DNA from: Brevundimonas sp. Root608
GTDB taxonomy: Bacteria; Pseudomonadota; Alphaproteobacteria; Caulobacterales; Caulobacteraceae
DNA length: 64,000 bases
Reading direction: 5' to 3'
Assembly (NCBI RefSeq): GCF_001427825.1
Contig: NZ_LMGT01000001.1
Coordinates: 62,001-126,000 of the forward strand
The translations under genes were made by a program, and so were the position numbers. The notes beneath the pieces are model-generated. The model made no database searches. It had not been told where the DNA came from and saw only the letters and a program-made list of their open reading frames with translations. The first letter of the stretch is position 1. Each line of letters opens with the position of its first letter. Shown here in pieces: positions 19,816 through 29,807 of the stretch.

Positions 19816-19863
19816 GCGTGTCGCGGTTGTCGCGGGTCAATTGTATCGGCCGACGCGCGACCC

Positions 19864-20238
19864 TCAGACCACCATCACCGTGCCGATGAGCAGGCGCGCG
19901 CCGGCCCGGCCCATGGTCGTATTGGTCGCCGCCTGAAGCTGGGCGACCAGACGTTCGACGTCGGGCGGCGCGCCGGGCAGCAGGGCGCCGGCCGACTGTT
20001 GCACCACCGCGGCGTAGGCGGCGCGAAGCCGCGGCGCGGACTGGGCCACGCGGGCGCGCAGGGCGGCGTCGGGGGTGTCGATCCCGGTCTCGACCGTCAT
20101 CACGCCGCGCCGGCCGCCGGGGCGCATGACGTTGGCGGTGATGGTCGGCAGGCGCAGATAGCTGGCCTGGGGCGCGCCCGCGCCTTCGCTGGTCCTGAGC
20201 GTCGTTGTCTTCAGTCCGAGGAGGTCGCGGCGATCCAT
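19864..20238 (-). CDS. Hypothetical protein, possible relict of an exported family
   Basis: The 124-residue product begins MDRRDLLGLK, which looks like the start of a Tat signal (twin arginine), but the hydrophobic stretch that should follow is absent. The rest, with LRLPTITANVMR, GRRGVMTVETGIDTPD and ARLLIGTVMVV, is compact and probably alpha/beta. I recall similar Caulobacter proteins annotated as Tat pathway signal proteins, but cannot verify this. It ends 35 bases before bioB on the same strand orientation, with bioB upstream reading into another unit. Confidence 0.5.
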   Translation of the reverse strand: MDRRDLLGLKTTTLRTSEGAGAPQASYLRLPTITANVMRPGGRRGVMTVETGIDTPDAALRARVAQSAPRLRAAYAAVVQQSAGALLPGAPPDVERLVAQLQAATNTTMGRAGARLLIGTVMVV

Positions 20239-20272
20239 GCGCCGACCCTGGCACGGAGCGCTTAAGGCGTGG

Positions 20273-21268
20273 TTACGCCGCCGCCTCGATCGTCCGGGCT
20301 TCCATGGCCTTCAGGTCCAGCAGGGCGAACAGGGCCGCGTCCTCGTCCTGTTCCGGATTGGGCGTGGTCAGCAGCTTGCCGCCGACGAAGATGGAGTTGG
20401 CGCCGGCGAGGAAGCACAGGGCCTGCATCTCGGCGCTCATGGTCTCGCGGCCGGCCGACAGGCGCACCATGGCCTTGGGGCAGACCAGACGGGCGACGGC
20501 GACGGTGCGGACGAATTCGATCGGATCGATCTGGCCCTCGGCCAGCATCCGCTCGCCCAGAGGCGTGCCGGTGACCGGCACCAGGGCGTTGACCGGCAGG
20601 CTGTCGGGATGTTCGGGCAGGGTCGCCAGCGCATGCAGCAGGCTGGCCCGGTCCCGCCGCGTCTCGCCCATCCCGACAATGCCGCCGCAGCAGGTGTTCA
20701 TGCCGGCGTCGCGCACATGCCGCAACGTGTCCAGCCGGTCCTGATAAGTCCGGGTGGTGACCACCTGGGCGTAGTACTCCGGCCCCGTATCCAGGTTGTG
20801 ATTGTAGAAATCGAGACCCGCCGCCTTCAGCTGCCGCGCCTGGTCGGCGGTCAGCATGCCCAGCGTCGCGCAGGTCTCGAGGCCCAGCGCCTTCACCCCT
20901 GCGATCATGGTCGCCAGTTTCGGCGTGTCGCGGTCCTTCAGTTCGCGCCACGCCGCGCCCATGCAGAACCGGCTGGCCCCGCCGGCCTTCGCCGCCATGG
21001 CCTCGGCAAGGACGGCGGTCGCGTCCATCAGCTTTTCCGCCTTCAGCCCCGTGTCGAAACTGGCCGACTGCGAGCAGTAGCCGCAGTTCTCGGCGCAGCC
21101 GCCCGTCTTGACGGACAGCAGCTGGCTCTTCTGCACCTCCGACGGATCGAACCATGCGCGGTGCACCGTGGCGGCGTCATACACCAGGTCCATGAAGGGG
21201 CGGGCGAACAGCGCCTCGACCTCGGTCAGGGTCCAGTCGTGGCGGGGCGTCGAGGGGCTGGCGGTCAT
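20273..21268 (-). CDS. bioB: Biotin synthase
   Basis: Radical SAM enzyme inserting sulfur into dethiobiotin, the last step of biotin synthesis. The product of 331 residues carries the radical SAM motif C-x3-C-x2-C in [13 protein letters not shown], the NHNLDT motif ([12 protein letters not shown]), and the [13 protein letters not shown]-like region. The second cluster ligands are expected in the C-terminal half. I start at the ATG at 21268 ([12 protein letters not shown]); an ATG at 21304 is also in frame. No other bio gene is adjacent. Confidence 0.95.
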   Translation of the reverse strand: MTASPSTPRHDWTLTEVEALFARPFMDLVYDAATVHRAWFDPSEVQKSQLLSVKTGGCAENCGYCSQSASFDTGLKAEKLMDATAVLAEAMAAKAGGASRFCMGAAWRELKDRDTPKLATMIAGVKALGLETCATLGMLTADQARQLKAAGLDFYNHNLDTGPEYYAQVVTTRTYQDRLDTLRHVRDAGMNTCCGGIVGMGETRRDRASLLHALATLPEHPDSLPVNALVPVTGTPLGERMLAEGQIDPIEFVRTVAVARLVCPKAMVRLSAGRETMSAEMQALCFLAGANSIFVGGKLLTTPNPEQDEDAALFALLDLKAMEARTIEAAA

Positions 21269-21310
21269 GAAGCCGTGCTTAGCTCCCCCATTCCGTTCCG
21301 CCAAGCCCGC

Positions 21311-22648
21311 CTAGTCCTCGTCGCGGTAGACCCGGCCGTCGCGCATGACGAAGTCCATCGAGGTCAGAACGGTCACGTCCGTCAGAGGATCGCCGTCGAC
21401 GGCGACGAGGTCCGCCCGCTTGCCCGGCTCCAGCGAGCCGATCTCGGATGACAGGCCCAGCAGGTCCGCCGCGTTGACCGTGGCGGCCTGGATCGCGCTC
21501 ATCGGCGTCATGCCGTGCTGGACCATCAGGGCGAATTCGTCGGCGTTGCGGCCATGCTTCGACACGCCGGCGTCGGTGCCGAAGGCGATCCTGACCCCGG
21601 CGGGAACAGCCCGCTGGAGGGACTGGCCGGTGATCGAAATGCGCCAGCGGATCTTGGGCAGGACCTCGGGCGAATAGGCGTTCGGATCAGCGGCCAGCCG
21701 CTCGATATAGCCGTTCACGGTGGACAGGGTCGGGACATAGTAGGCGCCGGACTGGCGGAACAGGCGGATCGTCTCGTCGTCGAAGACGGTGCCGTGCTCG
21801 ATCGAGTCGGCTCCCATCCGCAGCGCCAGGTTGATGCCGTCGGCGCCGTGGGCGTGGACCGCGACCTTGAGGCCGTACAGATGCGCCGTGTCGACAAGGG
21901 CGCGGGCCTCGTCCTCGAACATCTGGGCTCCGACGCCGGCGCCGATGCGGCTGTTCACGCCGCCAGTGGTGGCGATCTTGATGACGTTGGCGCCGCGCCC
22001 GACCTGGATGCGCACCGCCTCGCGGCAGCTTTCCGGGCCGTTGCAGACATTGTCGTGCGGAATATCATCGCGGAGGTCGTCGTTGAAACCCAGACGGCCG
22101 TCCATGTGCCCCGAGGTCGTCGAGATGCTGTTCCCCGCATCGACAATGCGCGGTCCGGGCAGGCGATGGGCCGCCGTCGCATCGCGCAGCGCCAGGGTCA
22201 CGCCGCCGTCATCCCCGAGGTTCCGCACGGTCGTGAAGCCGGCCATCAACGTCTTCTCGGCGTTCTCGGCGGCGCGATAGGCGTGGGTCGGCAGGTTCTC
22301 GGTGATGCCCGACAAAAAGCCCGCCTGGCCGCCGAGGTCGGACACCAGATGCACGTGGCTGTCGATCAGGCCGGGCAGGACGAAGCGGTCGCGCTGGTCG
22401 ATGACGGTGGCGCCGGGAAAGGTCGAGGCGTCGACGAAGCCGTCGCGGATCTCGACGACCAGCCCGTCGCGCACCACCACGGTCGAGGGGCCGCGCGGGG
22501 CCTGACCCGGCCGGTCCAGCAGACGGCCGGCCTGGACCAGGGTGACCGGTCCCGGTTCGGACACGGCAGGCGCGGGCTGGGCGTTCGCCGCCGCCGCCGT
22601 CAGGGCCAGAATCGCCACGCCGCCGAGGCTCGCCATCGGTCTGTTCAT
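21311..22648 (-). CDS. Secreted metal-dependent amidohydrolase
   Basis: The 445-residue product starting MNRPMASLGGVAILALTAAA has a signal peptide. The amidohydrolase fold is shown by the HxH metal ligands in LIDSHVHLVSDLG, later histidines in LKVAVHAHGADGIN and DSIEHGTVFDD, and the catalytic aspartate in AFGTDAGVSKHG, followed by the C-terminal GKRADLVAVDGDPL strand. It resembles the imidazolonepropionase-like / Xaa-Pro dipeptidase group of periplasmic amidohydrolases; substrate unknown. Transcribed alone, divergent from ahcY. Confidence 0.88.
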   Translation of the reverse strand: MNRPMASLGGVAILALTAAAANAQPAPAVSEPGPVTLVQAGRLLDRPGQAPRGPSTVVVRDGLVVEIRDGFVDASTFPGATVIDQRDRFVLPGLIDSHVHLVSDLGGQAGFLSGITENLPTHAYRAAENAEKTLMAGFTTVRNLGDDGGVTLALRDATAAHRLPGPRIVDAGNSISTTSGHMDGRLGFNDDLRDDIPHDNVCNGPESCREAVRIQVGRGANVIKIATTGGVNSRIGAGVGAQMFEDEARALVDTAHLYGLKVAVHAHGADGINLALRMGADSIEHGTVFDDETIRLFRQSGAYYVPTLSTVNGYIERLAADPNAYSPEVLPKIRWRISITGQSLQRAVPAGVRIAFGTDAGVSKHGRNADEFALMVQHGMTPMSAIQAATVNAADLLGLSSEIGSLEPGKRADLVAVDGDPLTDVTVLTSMDFVMRDGRVYRDED

Positions 22649-22720
22649 CGTCACCCTCTCCTGATCCGCCGCCATGTTGAGCGCAGTCGACGCCGTTGCG
22701 CCAGAGCAGCCTTCATCGGT

Positions 22721-22748
22721 AAACACATAAAGATATCCTTATGTGTTT
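22721..22748. promoter_or_regulatory. 10-bp perfect palindrome upstream of ahcY
   Basis: AAACACATAA and TTATGTGTTT flank AGATATCC. It is strikingly A/T-rich for this genome. It lies 1 base before TTGCTC (22750-22755), which with TATAGG (22773-22778, 17-base spacer) is a candidate ahcY promoter. Likely operator for a regulator of S-adenosylhomocysteine metabolism, possibly ArsR-family SahR-like; that identity is inference. Confidence 0.6.
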
Positions 22749-22749
22749 C

Positions 22750-22778
22750 TTGCTCCGGAGCCGGGACCGGTCTATAGG
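22750..22778 (+). promoter_or_regulatory. Candidate ahcY promoter
   Basis: TTGCTC, a 17-base spacer and TATAGG precede the ahcY ATG by 32 bases. The palindrome at 22721-22748 abuts its -35 element. Assigned by eye. Confidence 0.4.
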
Positions 22779-22810
22779 CCGCCCGAACAATCTCCCGGAA
22801 AGCCCGCTCC

Positions 22811-24202
<1,392 letters not shown>

Positions 24203-24225
24203 GCCGAAGGGCCGAGAGACCCGAG

Positions 24226-24256
24226 GGGCCCGCGCCAACTGGCCGCGGGCCCTTTT
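24226..24256 (+). terminator. ahcY terminator
   Basis: GGGCCCGCG (24226-24234) pairs with CGCGGGCCC (24244-24252) and is followed by TTTT. It lies 24 bases after the ahcY stop. Confidence 0.88.
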
Positions 24257-24313
24257 CGTTGCGGGCCGCCCCGGGCGCTGGCTTCGGACGGCGGCGGGCT
24301 CTAGATTGCCGGC

Positions 24314-24520
24314 ATGGGCGACGTACTGAACATCCTGATCCTGCTGGCGATCGCGGCGGTGGCCGTGACCCTCGGGTTCGGCATCTATTCCCTGTACCGG
24401 GGCGGCGACTTCGCACGGTCGCATTCCAACAAGCTGATGCGGCTGAGAGTCGCGCTGCAGGCGCTGGCGATCGTGCTGCTGGTCATCGGGATGTGGTGGA
24501 AATCCACGCACGGGGCCTAG
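24314..24520 (+). CDS. HIG1-type two-span membrane protein
   Basis: The 68-residue protein has two membrane helices (about 5-25 and 46-63) joined by a short polar loop containing LYRGGDFARSHSNKLMRLRV. This pattern is the HIG1 (hypoxia-induced) domain, found in mitochondria as a respiratory-supercomplex factor and in alphaproteobacteria as small membrane proteins. The cobalamin adenosyltransferase gene begins 5 bases after its stop, so the pair is probably co-transcribed. Exact bacterial role unknown. Confidence 0.85.
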   Translation: MGDVLNILILLAIAAVAVTLGFGIYSLYRGGDFARSHSNKLMRLRVALQALAIVLLVIGMWWKSTHGA

Positions 24521-24525
24521 GCGCC

Positions 24526-25098
24526 ATGGTCGTCCTGAACCGCATCTATACGAAGACGGGAGACGGCGGCGAGACGCGGCTGGCCTCGGGCGCGAAGGTG
24601 TCCAAGAGCAACCCGCGGGTCGAGGCCTATGGGGCCGTGGACGAGCTGAACGCCGTCATCGGCGTGGCGCGGCAGCATTCGGGCCAGCACGACCGCATCG
24701 ACGCCATGCTGGGCCGCATCCAGAACGAACTGTTCGACCTCGGCGCCGACCTGGCCACGCCGCTGGACCCGCCGCCCAAATGGGAGGCCCTGCGCATCCT
24801 CGACAGCCAGGTCGAGCGGCTTGAGGCCGAGATCGACTGGATGAACGAGAGCCTGAAGGAACTGGACAGCTTCATCCTGCCGGGCGGATCGCCGCTGTCG
24901 GCGCATCTGCATCTGGCCCGCACCGTGGCGCGCCGGGCCGAGCGCGAGGCGGTGCGTCTGATGGAAGCAGGCGAGGCGGCGACGCCGGCGTCGATCCGCT
25001 ATCTCAACCGGCTGTCGGACCATCTGTTCGTCGCCGCCCGCCGGGCCAATGCCAACGGGGCGGACGATGTGAAGTGGAAGCCCGGGGCGACCCGCTAG
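24526..25098 (+). CDS. PduO-type cob(I)alamin adenosyltransferase
   Basis: Transfers the adenosyl group of ATP to cob(I)alamin to make coenzyme B12. The 190-residue protein has the N-terminal ATP-binding motif IYTKTGDGGETRLASG, the conserved RVEAYGAVDELNAVIG, the catalytic arginine region TVARRAEREAV and the SDHLFVAARRAN block. It sits between ahcY and etfBA, a common alphaproteobacterial order. The start ATG (24526) gives MVVLNRIYTK. Confidence 0.93.
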   Translation: MVVLNRIYTKTGDGGETRLASGAKVSKSNPRVEAYGAVDELNAVIGVARQHSGQHDRIDAMLGRIQNELFDLGADLATPLDPPPKWEALRILDSQVERLEAEIDWMNESLKELDSFILPGGSPLSAHLHLARTVARRAEREAVRLMEAGEAATPASIRYLNRLSDHLFVAARRANANGADDVKWKPGATR

Positions 25099-25159
25099 AC
25101 GGTCAAAAAAAACACCGTCCAGATCGTCCAGATAGTCCGTTCACCGGCTGGCCGTATTC

Positions 25160-25228
25160 GATTGTCAAAGACCGCAGCTGAAGGGTCGCGGTCAGTGAAG
25201 CATGCGGATGCGTCAGATCCGGACGCAG
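25160..25228 (+). repeat. Two-hairpin dispersed repeat, copy B
   Basis: This 69-base element begins GATTGTCAAAGACC and ends CGGACGCAG, matching copy A at 15251-15319 in inverted orientation. Stem 1 is GACCGC (25170-25175) with GCGGTC (25188-25193); stem 2 is TGCGTC (25209-25214) with GACGCA (25222-25227). Like copy A it lies between two convergent genes. Confidence 0.65.
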
Positions 25229-25243
25229 GTCTTCGGATGCCGC

Positions 25244-25558
25244 CTATTGCGCGGCCAGGGCGGCGCGCTGGCGGTCGGCGTCCGCGTCCCGGGCCTTCTG
25301 CTGGGCGGCCAGGGAGTCCTCGATCGCCACCAGTTCGCGATTCTTCTCGGCCGAGGCCGCCGCGCGCTCGCCGGGGTTGGGGCGGCCCGTGATCTCGGCG
25401 ATGGAGACGGGCTGGGCGCAGACCCGGCCCCGCGGATCCCACCACTTGCCGCCTTCCTCGCAGCGGTCGCCCGGCGCGATGACCAGGTTCTCATAGGCGA
25501 ACATGCCAGCCAGCAGCACGGCGAAGATCGACAGGAACAGGACGCTGAGCCGTTTCAT
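25244..25558 (-). CDS. Membrane-anchored hypothetical protein
   Basis: The 104-residue product begins [27 protein letters not shown], a single N-terminal membrane anchor or uncleaved signal. A short part with two cysteines ([20 protein letters not shown]) and a basic/acidic helical tail follow. The two cysteines could form a disulfide in the periplasm. An upstream ATG at 25576 is possible. Transcribed alone. I do not recognise a named family. Confidence 0.65.
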   Translation of the reverse strand: MKRLSVLFLSIFAVLLAGMFAYENLVIAPGDRCEEGGKWWDPRGRVCAQPVSIAEITGRPNPGERAAASAEKNRELVAIEDSLAAQQKARDADADRQRAALAAQ

Positions 25559-25698
25559 GGTCAGGAGGCGATGCATGGAGGCGTTCCGAGGCTGGGCGGG
25601 ACGGAGGATCGGCTCCGTTGACGCGGCGTTACGTTGACAGGCCGGATGCGGCGTACCATTCCCTGACGCAACATTCCGGCGCTTTCGTGGATAGCACA

Positions 25699-26463
25699 AT
25701 GAAGGTTCTCGTCCCCGTCAAACGGGTGATCGACTACAACGTCAAGGCTCGCGTCAAGGCGGACCAGACCGGCGTTGATCTGGCCAACGTCAAGATGAGC
25801 ATGAATCCGTTCGACGAGATCGCCGTCGAGGAGGCCGTGCGCATGAAGGAGGGCAAGGAGCATCACGCGGCCGGTACGGTCAGCGAGATCGTGGTCGTCT
25901 CCATCGGCGTCACCCAGGCCCAGGAGACCATCCGCACGGCCCTGGCCATGGGCGCGGATCGCGGCCTGCTGATTCAGTCGGACGCCGATCTGGAGCCGCT
26001 GGCGGTGGCCAAGCTGCTGAAGGCCGTGGTCGACGAGGAGAAGCCGGATCTGGTCCTGCTGGGCAAGCAGTCGATCGACGGCGACAACAATGCGGTCGGC
26101 CAGATGCTGGCCGCCCTGCTGGACTGGCCCCAGGCCACCTTCGCCGGCAAGATCGTTCTGGCCGACGGCAAGGCGACGGTGACGCGCGAAGTCGACGGCG
26201 GACTGCAGACCCTGGCGGCGAGCCTGCCGGCGGTGGTGTCGGTCGACCTGCGGCTGAACACGCCGCGCTACGCCTCCCTGCCCAACATCATGAAGGCCAA
26301 GAAGAAGGAGATCGCGGTCAAGGCGGTCGCCGACTACGGCGTCGACACGGCGCCGCGCCTGAAGGTGGTCAAGGTCACGGCCCCGCCGCAGCGCTCGGCC
26401 GGGATCAAGGTGGCCGACGCCGCCGAACTGGTTGCGAAACTCAAGACCGCGGGGGTCCTGTAA
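25699..26463 (+). CDS. etfB: Electron transfer flavoprotein beta subunit
   Basis: Small subunit of the ETF heterodimer that collects electrons from acyl-CoA dehydrogenases and hands them to ETF-ubiquinone oxidoreductase. The 254-residue product starts [20 protein letters not shown] and contains the AMP-binding signature region [17 protein letters not shown] and the ETF-beta motif near [27 protein letters not shown]. The in-frame upstream region lacks a better start. etfA follows with a 1-base overlap. Confidence 0.96.
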   Translation: MKVLVPVKRVIDYNVKARVKADQTGVDLANVKMSMNPFDEIAVEEAVRMKEGKEHHAAGTVSEIVVVSIGVTQAQETIRTALAMGADRGLLIQSDADLEPLAVAKLLKAVVDEEKPDLVLLGKQSIDGDNNAVGQMLAALLDWPQATFAGKIVLADGKATVTREVDGGLQTLAASLPAVVSVDLRLNTPRYASLPNIMKAKKKEIAVKAVADYGVDTAPRLKVVKVTAPPQRSAGIKVADAAELVAKLKTAGVL

Positions 26464-27392
26464 TGGCCGTTCTCGTTATCGCCGACCGCGACGGCGACAC
26501 CGTCCGCGACACCACCCACAAGACCGTGACCGCCGCCCTGAAGCTGTCGGGCGATGTGGACGTTCTGGTCATCGGTCAGGGTTCGAAGGCCGCCGCCGAC
26601 GCCGCCGCGAAGATCGCCGGCGTGCGCAAGGTCCTGCTGGCCGAAAGCGCCGGCCTGGGCCACCAGTTGGCCGAGGCGGTCGAGGCGACCGTGACCGGTC
26701 TGGCCGGCGGCTATGACGCCATCCTCTCGCCGGCCACCACCGACGGCAAGAATTTCATGCCCCGGATTGCGGCGAAGCTGGATGTCGCGCCGATCTCGGA
26801 CATCATCGAGGTCGTGTCGAACGACACCTTCGTGCGCCCCATCTACGCCGGCAATGCGCTGGAGACGATCCAGTCGGGCGACGCGAAGAAGGTCATCACC
26901 GTGCGGCCGACCAGCTTCGACGCCGCCGCTGAAGGCGGCTCGGCTTCGGTCGAGACCGTCGCGGGCGCGGACGCCGGCAAGGCCGCCTTCGTCAGCGAGG
27001 AGATGGTCAAGTCCGACCGCCCGGAACTGGGCGCGGCGAAGATCGTCGTCTCGGGCGGCCGGGCCCTCGGTTCGGCCGAGGAGTTCCACGCCGTCATGGA
27101 CCCGCTGGCCGACAAGCTGGGCGCCGCCGTGGGCGCCTCGCGCGCCGCCGTGGACGCCGGCTATGCGCCGAACGACTACCAGGTCGGCCAGACCGGCAAG
27201 GTGGTGGCCCCGGCCCTCTACATCGCCATCGGCATCTCGGGCGCCATCCAGCATCTGGCCGGGATGAAGGACTCCAAGATCATCGTCGCCATCAACAAGG
27301 ACGCCGACGCCCCGATCTTCCAGGTCGCGGACTACGGGATCGTCGGCGACTACAAGGTCGTGGTGCCGGAGTTGATGGCTGCGCTGGGCTAG
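26463..27392 (+). CDS. etfA: Electron transfer flavoprotein alpha subunit
   Basis: FAD-binding subunit of ETF, 309 residues. The FAD motif is visible in the C-terminal half: [32 protein letters not shown], then [21 protein letters not shown]. The start ATG uses the last base of the etfB stop (TAATG), so translation is coupled. The DUF1993 gene begins 7 bases later. Confidence 0.97.
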   Translation: MAVLVIADRDGDTVRDTTHKTVTAALKLSGDVDVLVIGQGSKAAADAAAKIAGVRKVLLAESAGLGHQLAEAVEATVTGLAGGYDAILSPATTDGKNFMPRIAAKLDVAPISDIIEVVSNDTFVRPIYAGNALETIQSGDAKKVITVRPTSFDAAAEGGSASVETVAGADAGKAAFVSEEMVKSDRPELGAAKIVVSGGRALGSAEEFHAVMDPLADKLGAAVGASRAAVDAGYAPNDYQVGQTGKVVAPALYIAIGISGAIQHLAGMKDSKIIVAINKDADAPIFQVADYGIVGDYKVVVPELMAALG

Positions 27393-27399
27393 GACTCCC

Positions 27400-27915
27400 G
27401 TGGCAGCCACCAACCTCTACACATTCGTCGATCTCTTCTCCCGGTCGGTCGGAGCCGCCAGGCATCTGCTCGCCAAGGGCGCCGCCCATGCCGCCAGCAC
27501 CGGCGTCACCGAGCAGGAGATGCTGGGTTGGCGCCTCGCGGAGGACATGCACCCGTTGGGCTTCCAGCTGATGGTGGTGGCCAATTTCAGCCGGACCTGG
27601 TCGGCGCGGGCTGCCGGGCTTGAGCCGCCGGAGGGGATGGCTCCCGATCTGGATGTGGCTGGCTTCGACGCCGGTCTCGAGGCGGCCCAGTCCTTTCTGG
27701 CGAGCCTCACGCCGGAGCAGTTCGACGGCCGTGACGACGTGCCCCTGACCTTTGAAATCATGCCGGGCATGGCGCCCACCTTCCCGGCGGCCAAATGGTT
27801 GACGGTGTTCGCGGCCACCAACATCAACTTCCATCTGGCGATGGTCTACGCGATCCTCCGCGCCAACGGCGTGCCGCTGGGCAAGGTGGACATGTTCCCT
27901 GCGGGGCTCGGCTAG
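27400..27915 (+). CDS. DUF1993 family protein
   Basis: The 171-residue protein starts at GTG 27400, 7 bases after etfA. It has a DinB-like helical bundle pattern ([21 protein letters not shown], then [27 protein letters not shown]), as in DUF1993. No clear metal-ligand triad is visible. Function unknown; the position suggests read-through from etfBA. Confidence 0.78.
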   Translation: MAATNLYTFVDLFSRSVGAARHLLAKGAAHAASTGVTEQEMLGWRLAEDMHPLGFQLMVVANFSRTWSARAAGLEPPEGMAPDLDVAGFDAGLEAAQSFLASLTPEQFDGRDDVPLTFEIMPGMAPTFPAAKWLTVFAATNINFHLAMVYAILRANGVPLGKVDMFPAGLG

Positions 27916-27948
27916 CTGAGCCCACCGCCCATCCGGTCTTCCTCCGCC

Positions 27949-28227
27949 ATGGCCAATCTCGCCGTCCGCCTGACACCCGGCGCGTCCGCCGACCGCATCG
28001 ATGGCTGGGACGTGGACGCCGACGGCCGGCCCGTCCTCAAGGTCCGGGTGCGCGCCCGGCCGGTCGAGGGGGAGGCCAATGAGGCCCTTGCCAGACTGTT
28101 GGCCAAGGCCCTGGCTGTACCGAAATCCGCGGTGAGCCTGCAGCGCGGGGGACAGTCCCGAACCAAGATGATCGACATCGCGGGCCTGTCCAACGACGAG
28201 ATCCGCGCCCGCCTTACCGGTTTGTAA
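27949..28227 (+). CDS. DUF167 / YggU family protein
   Basis: Small soluble protein of 92 residues with the family pattern LAVRLTPGASADRIDGW, VRARPVEGEANEALARLLAKAL and VSLQRGGQSRTKMIDI. Function is not established. Single-gene spacing of 33 bases from DUF1993 permits co-transcription. Confidence 0.87.
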   Translation: MANLAVRLTPGASADRIDGWDVDADGRPVLKVRVRARPVEGEANEALARLLAKALAVPKSAVSLQRGGQSRTKMIDIAGLSNDEIRARLTGL

Positions 28228-28310
28228 TGTTTCCGGCTTTGACGGGACGCGCCGGAGCCTTTTGTAATCCGCCCCGACATGCGCCAGCGGGCGCATCAGG
28301 GGAGCGTTCG

Positions 28311-29807
28311 ATGAGACTTCACGCCTTGCGGGGTTCCAGCCTCGCCGTTCTCGCCTGCGTGCTCGCGGGCTCTCTGGCCCTGTCGGCCTGCGCCACCACC
28401 GGGGGCGACGACGCGTCCGACGCCAACGGGTCGTCCGACGAGGAGGCGCGCGAGCCTCTGGCGCGGGGGCTGGACCATGCGGCCAACCCCGATCCCTTCC
28501 CCTCGACCTATCGCGGCCTGCCGCGCGAGAACATGGCCATCGTCGGCGGCACGGTCTTCGACGGCGCGGGCCGCAAGATCGAGAACGGCGTGGTCATCGT
28601 CACCGACGGCAAGGTGGCCGCGGTCGGCGACGCCTCGACCCCGGTCCCCGGCGGACACCGCGTCGTCGATGCGCGCGGGCGGTTCGTGACGCCGGGCATC
28701 ATCGACGTGCACTCGCACCTCGGCGTCTATCCCTCGCCGGGCGTGCAGGGCATGAGCGATGGCAACGAGGCGACCAATCCGAACACCGCCCAGGTCTGGG
28801 CCGAGCATTCGCTGTGGCCCCAGGATCCCGGCTTCAACGCCGCCCGCGCCGGCGGGGTGACCACGCTCCAGATCCTGCCCGGCTCGGCGAACCTGTTCGG
28901 CGGCCGCGGCGTGACGGTGCGTAATGTGCCGTCGGTGACCATGCAGGGCATGAAGATGCCGGGCGCGCCCTACGGGCTGAAGATGGCCTGCGGCGAGAAC
29001 CCGTCGCGTGTCTACGGCGGCCGCAACACCTCGCCCGCCACCGGCATGGGCAATGTCGCCGGCTATCGCGCCGCCTTCATCGCGGCCCGCGAATACAAGG
29101 CCAAGTGGGACAAGTGGCGTGACGACGGCGAGGGCTCGCCGCCGACCCGCAACCTTCAGCTCGAGACCCTGGCGGGGGTGCTGGACGGCTCGGTGCTGGT
29201 GCAGAACCACTGCTACCGCGCCGACGAGATGGCGGTGATGATCGATATCGCCAAGGAGTTCGGCTACCGCATCACCGCCTTCCACCACGCCATCGAGGCC
29301 TACAAGGTCGCGCCGCTGCTGGCCCGCGAGGGCATCTGCGCCGACATGTGGACCGGCTGGTGGGGCTTCAAGATGGAGGCCCTCGACGCGGTCGAGGCCA
29401 ACGCCGCCCTGGTCGACGCGCCGCAGGGATCGTGCGCCGTCATCCACTCGGACGACGCCGAGCTGACCCAGCGCCTGAACCAGGAGGCGGCCGCCGGCCT
29501 CGCCGCCGGCCGCCGCATGGGGATGAACATCTCCGAGGAGCGGGCGATCAGCTGGATCACCCTGAACCCGGCCCGGTCCCTGGGCATCGCCGACCAGACC
29601 GGATCGCTGGAGGCCGGCAAGCGCGCCGACGTCGTGATCTGGAGCGCCAATCCGTTCAGCGTCTACGCCCGCGCCGACCAGGTCTTCATCGACGGCGGCC
29701 TGAGCTTCGACCGCATGAACCCGGCCTATCAGCCGCTGTCCGACTATGAGCTGGGCCAGCCCGGCTTCGGCCTGTCCGCCGCCAACGTCCCGCAGGGAGC
29801 CCGCTGA
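28311..29807 (+). CDS. Periplasmic lipoprotein amidohydrolase
   Basis: The 498-residue enzyme starts MRLHALRGSSLAVLACVLAG with a lipobox ending LSAC27, so it is probably membrane-anchored outside the cytoplasm. The metal-ligand HxH is at H134 and H136 (IIDVHSHLGV). Further histidines occur in VLVQNHCYRADE, ITAFHHAIEAYK and AVIHSDDAEL, giving a complete metal site. The C-terminal GKRADVVIWSANPF is typical. The next gene (29807) is a paralogue sharing one base. Confidence 0.85.
   Translation: MRLHALRGSSLAVLACVLAGSLALSACATTGGDDASDANGSSDEEAREPLARGLDHAANPDPFPSTYRGLPRENMAIVGGTVFDGAGRKIENGVVIVTDGKVAAVGDASTPVPGGHRVVDARGRFVTPGIIDVHSHLGVYPSPGVQGMSDGNEATNPNTAQVWAEHSLWPQDPGFNAARAGGVTTLQILPGSANLFGGRGVTVRNVPSVTMQGMKMPGAPYGLKMACGENPSRVYGGRNTSPATGMGNVAGYRAAFIAAREYKAKWDKWRDDGEGSPPTRNLQLETLAGVLDGSVLVQNHCYRADEMAVMIDIAKEFGYRITAFHHAIEAYKVAPLLAREGICADMWTGWWGFKMEALDAVEANAALVDAPQGSCAVIHSDDAELTQRLNQEAAAGLAAGRRMGMNISEERAISWITLNPARSLGIADQTGSLEAGKRADVVIWSANPFSVYARADQVFIDGGLSFDRMNPAYQPLSDYELGQPGFGLSAANVPQGAR

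Noticed and set aside
22649-22810. A SAM or SAH riboswitch before ahcY
   Set aside because: The only strong structure is the A/T-rich palindrome next to the -35 element, which looks like a DNA operator; no riboswitch core was recognised.
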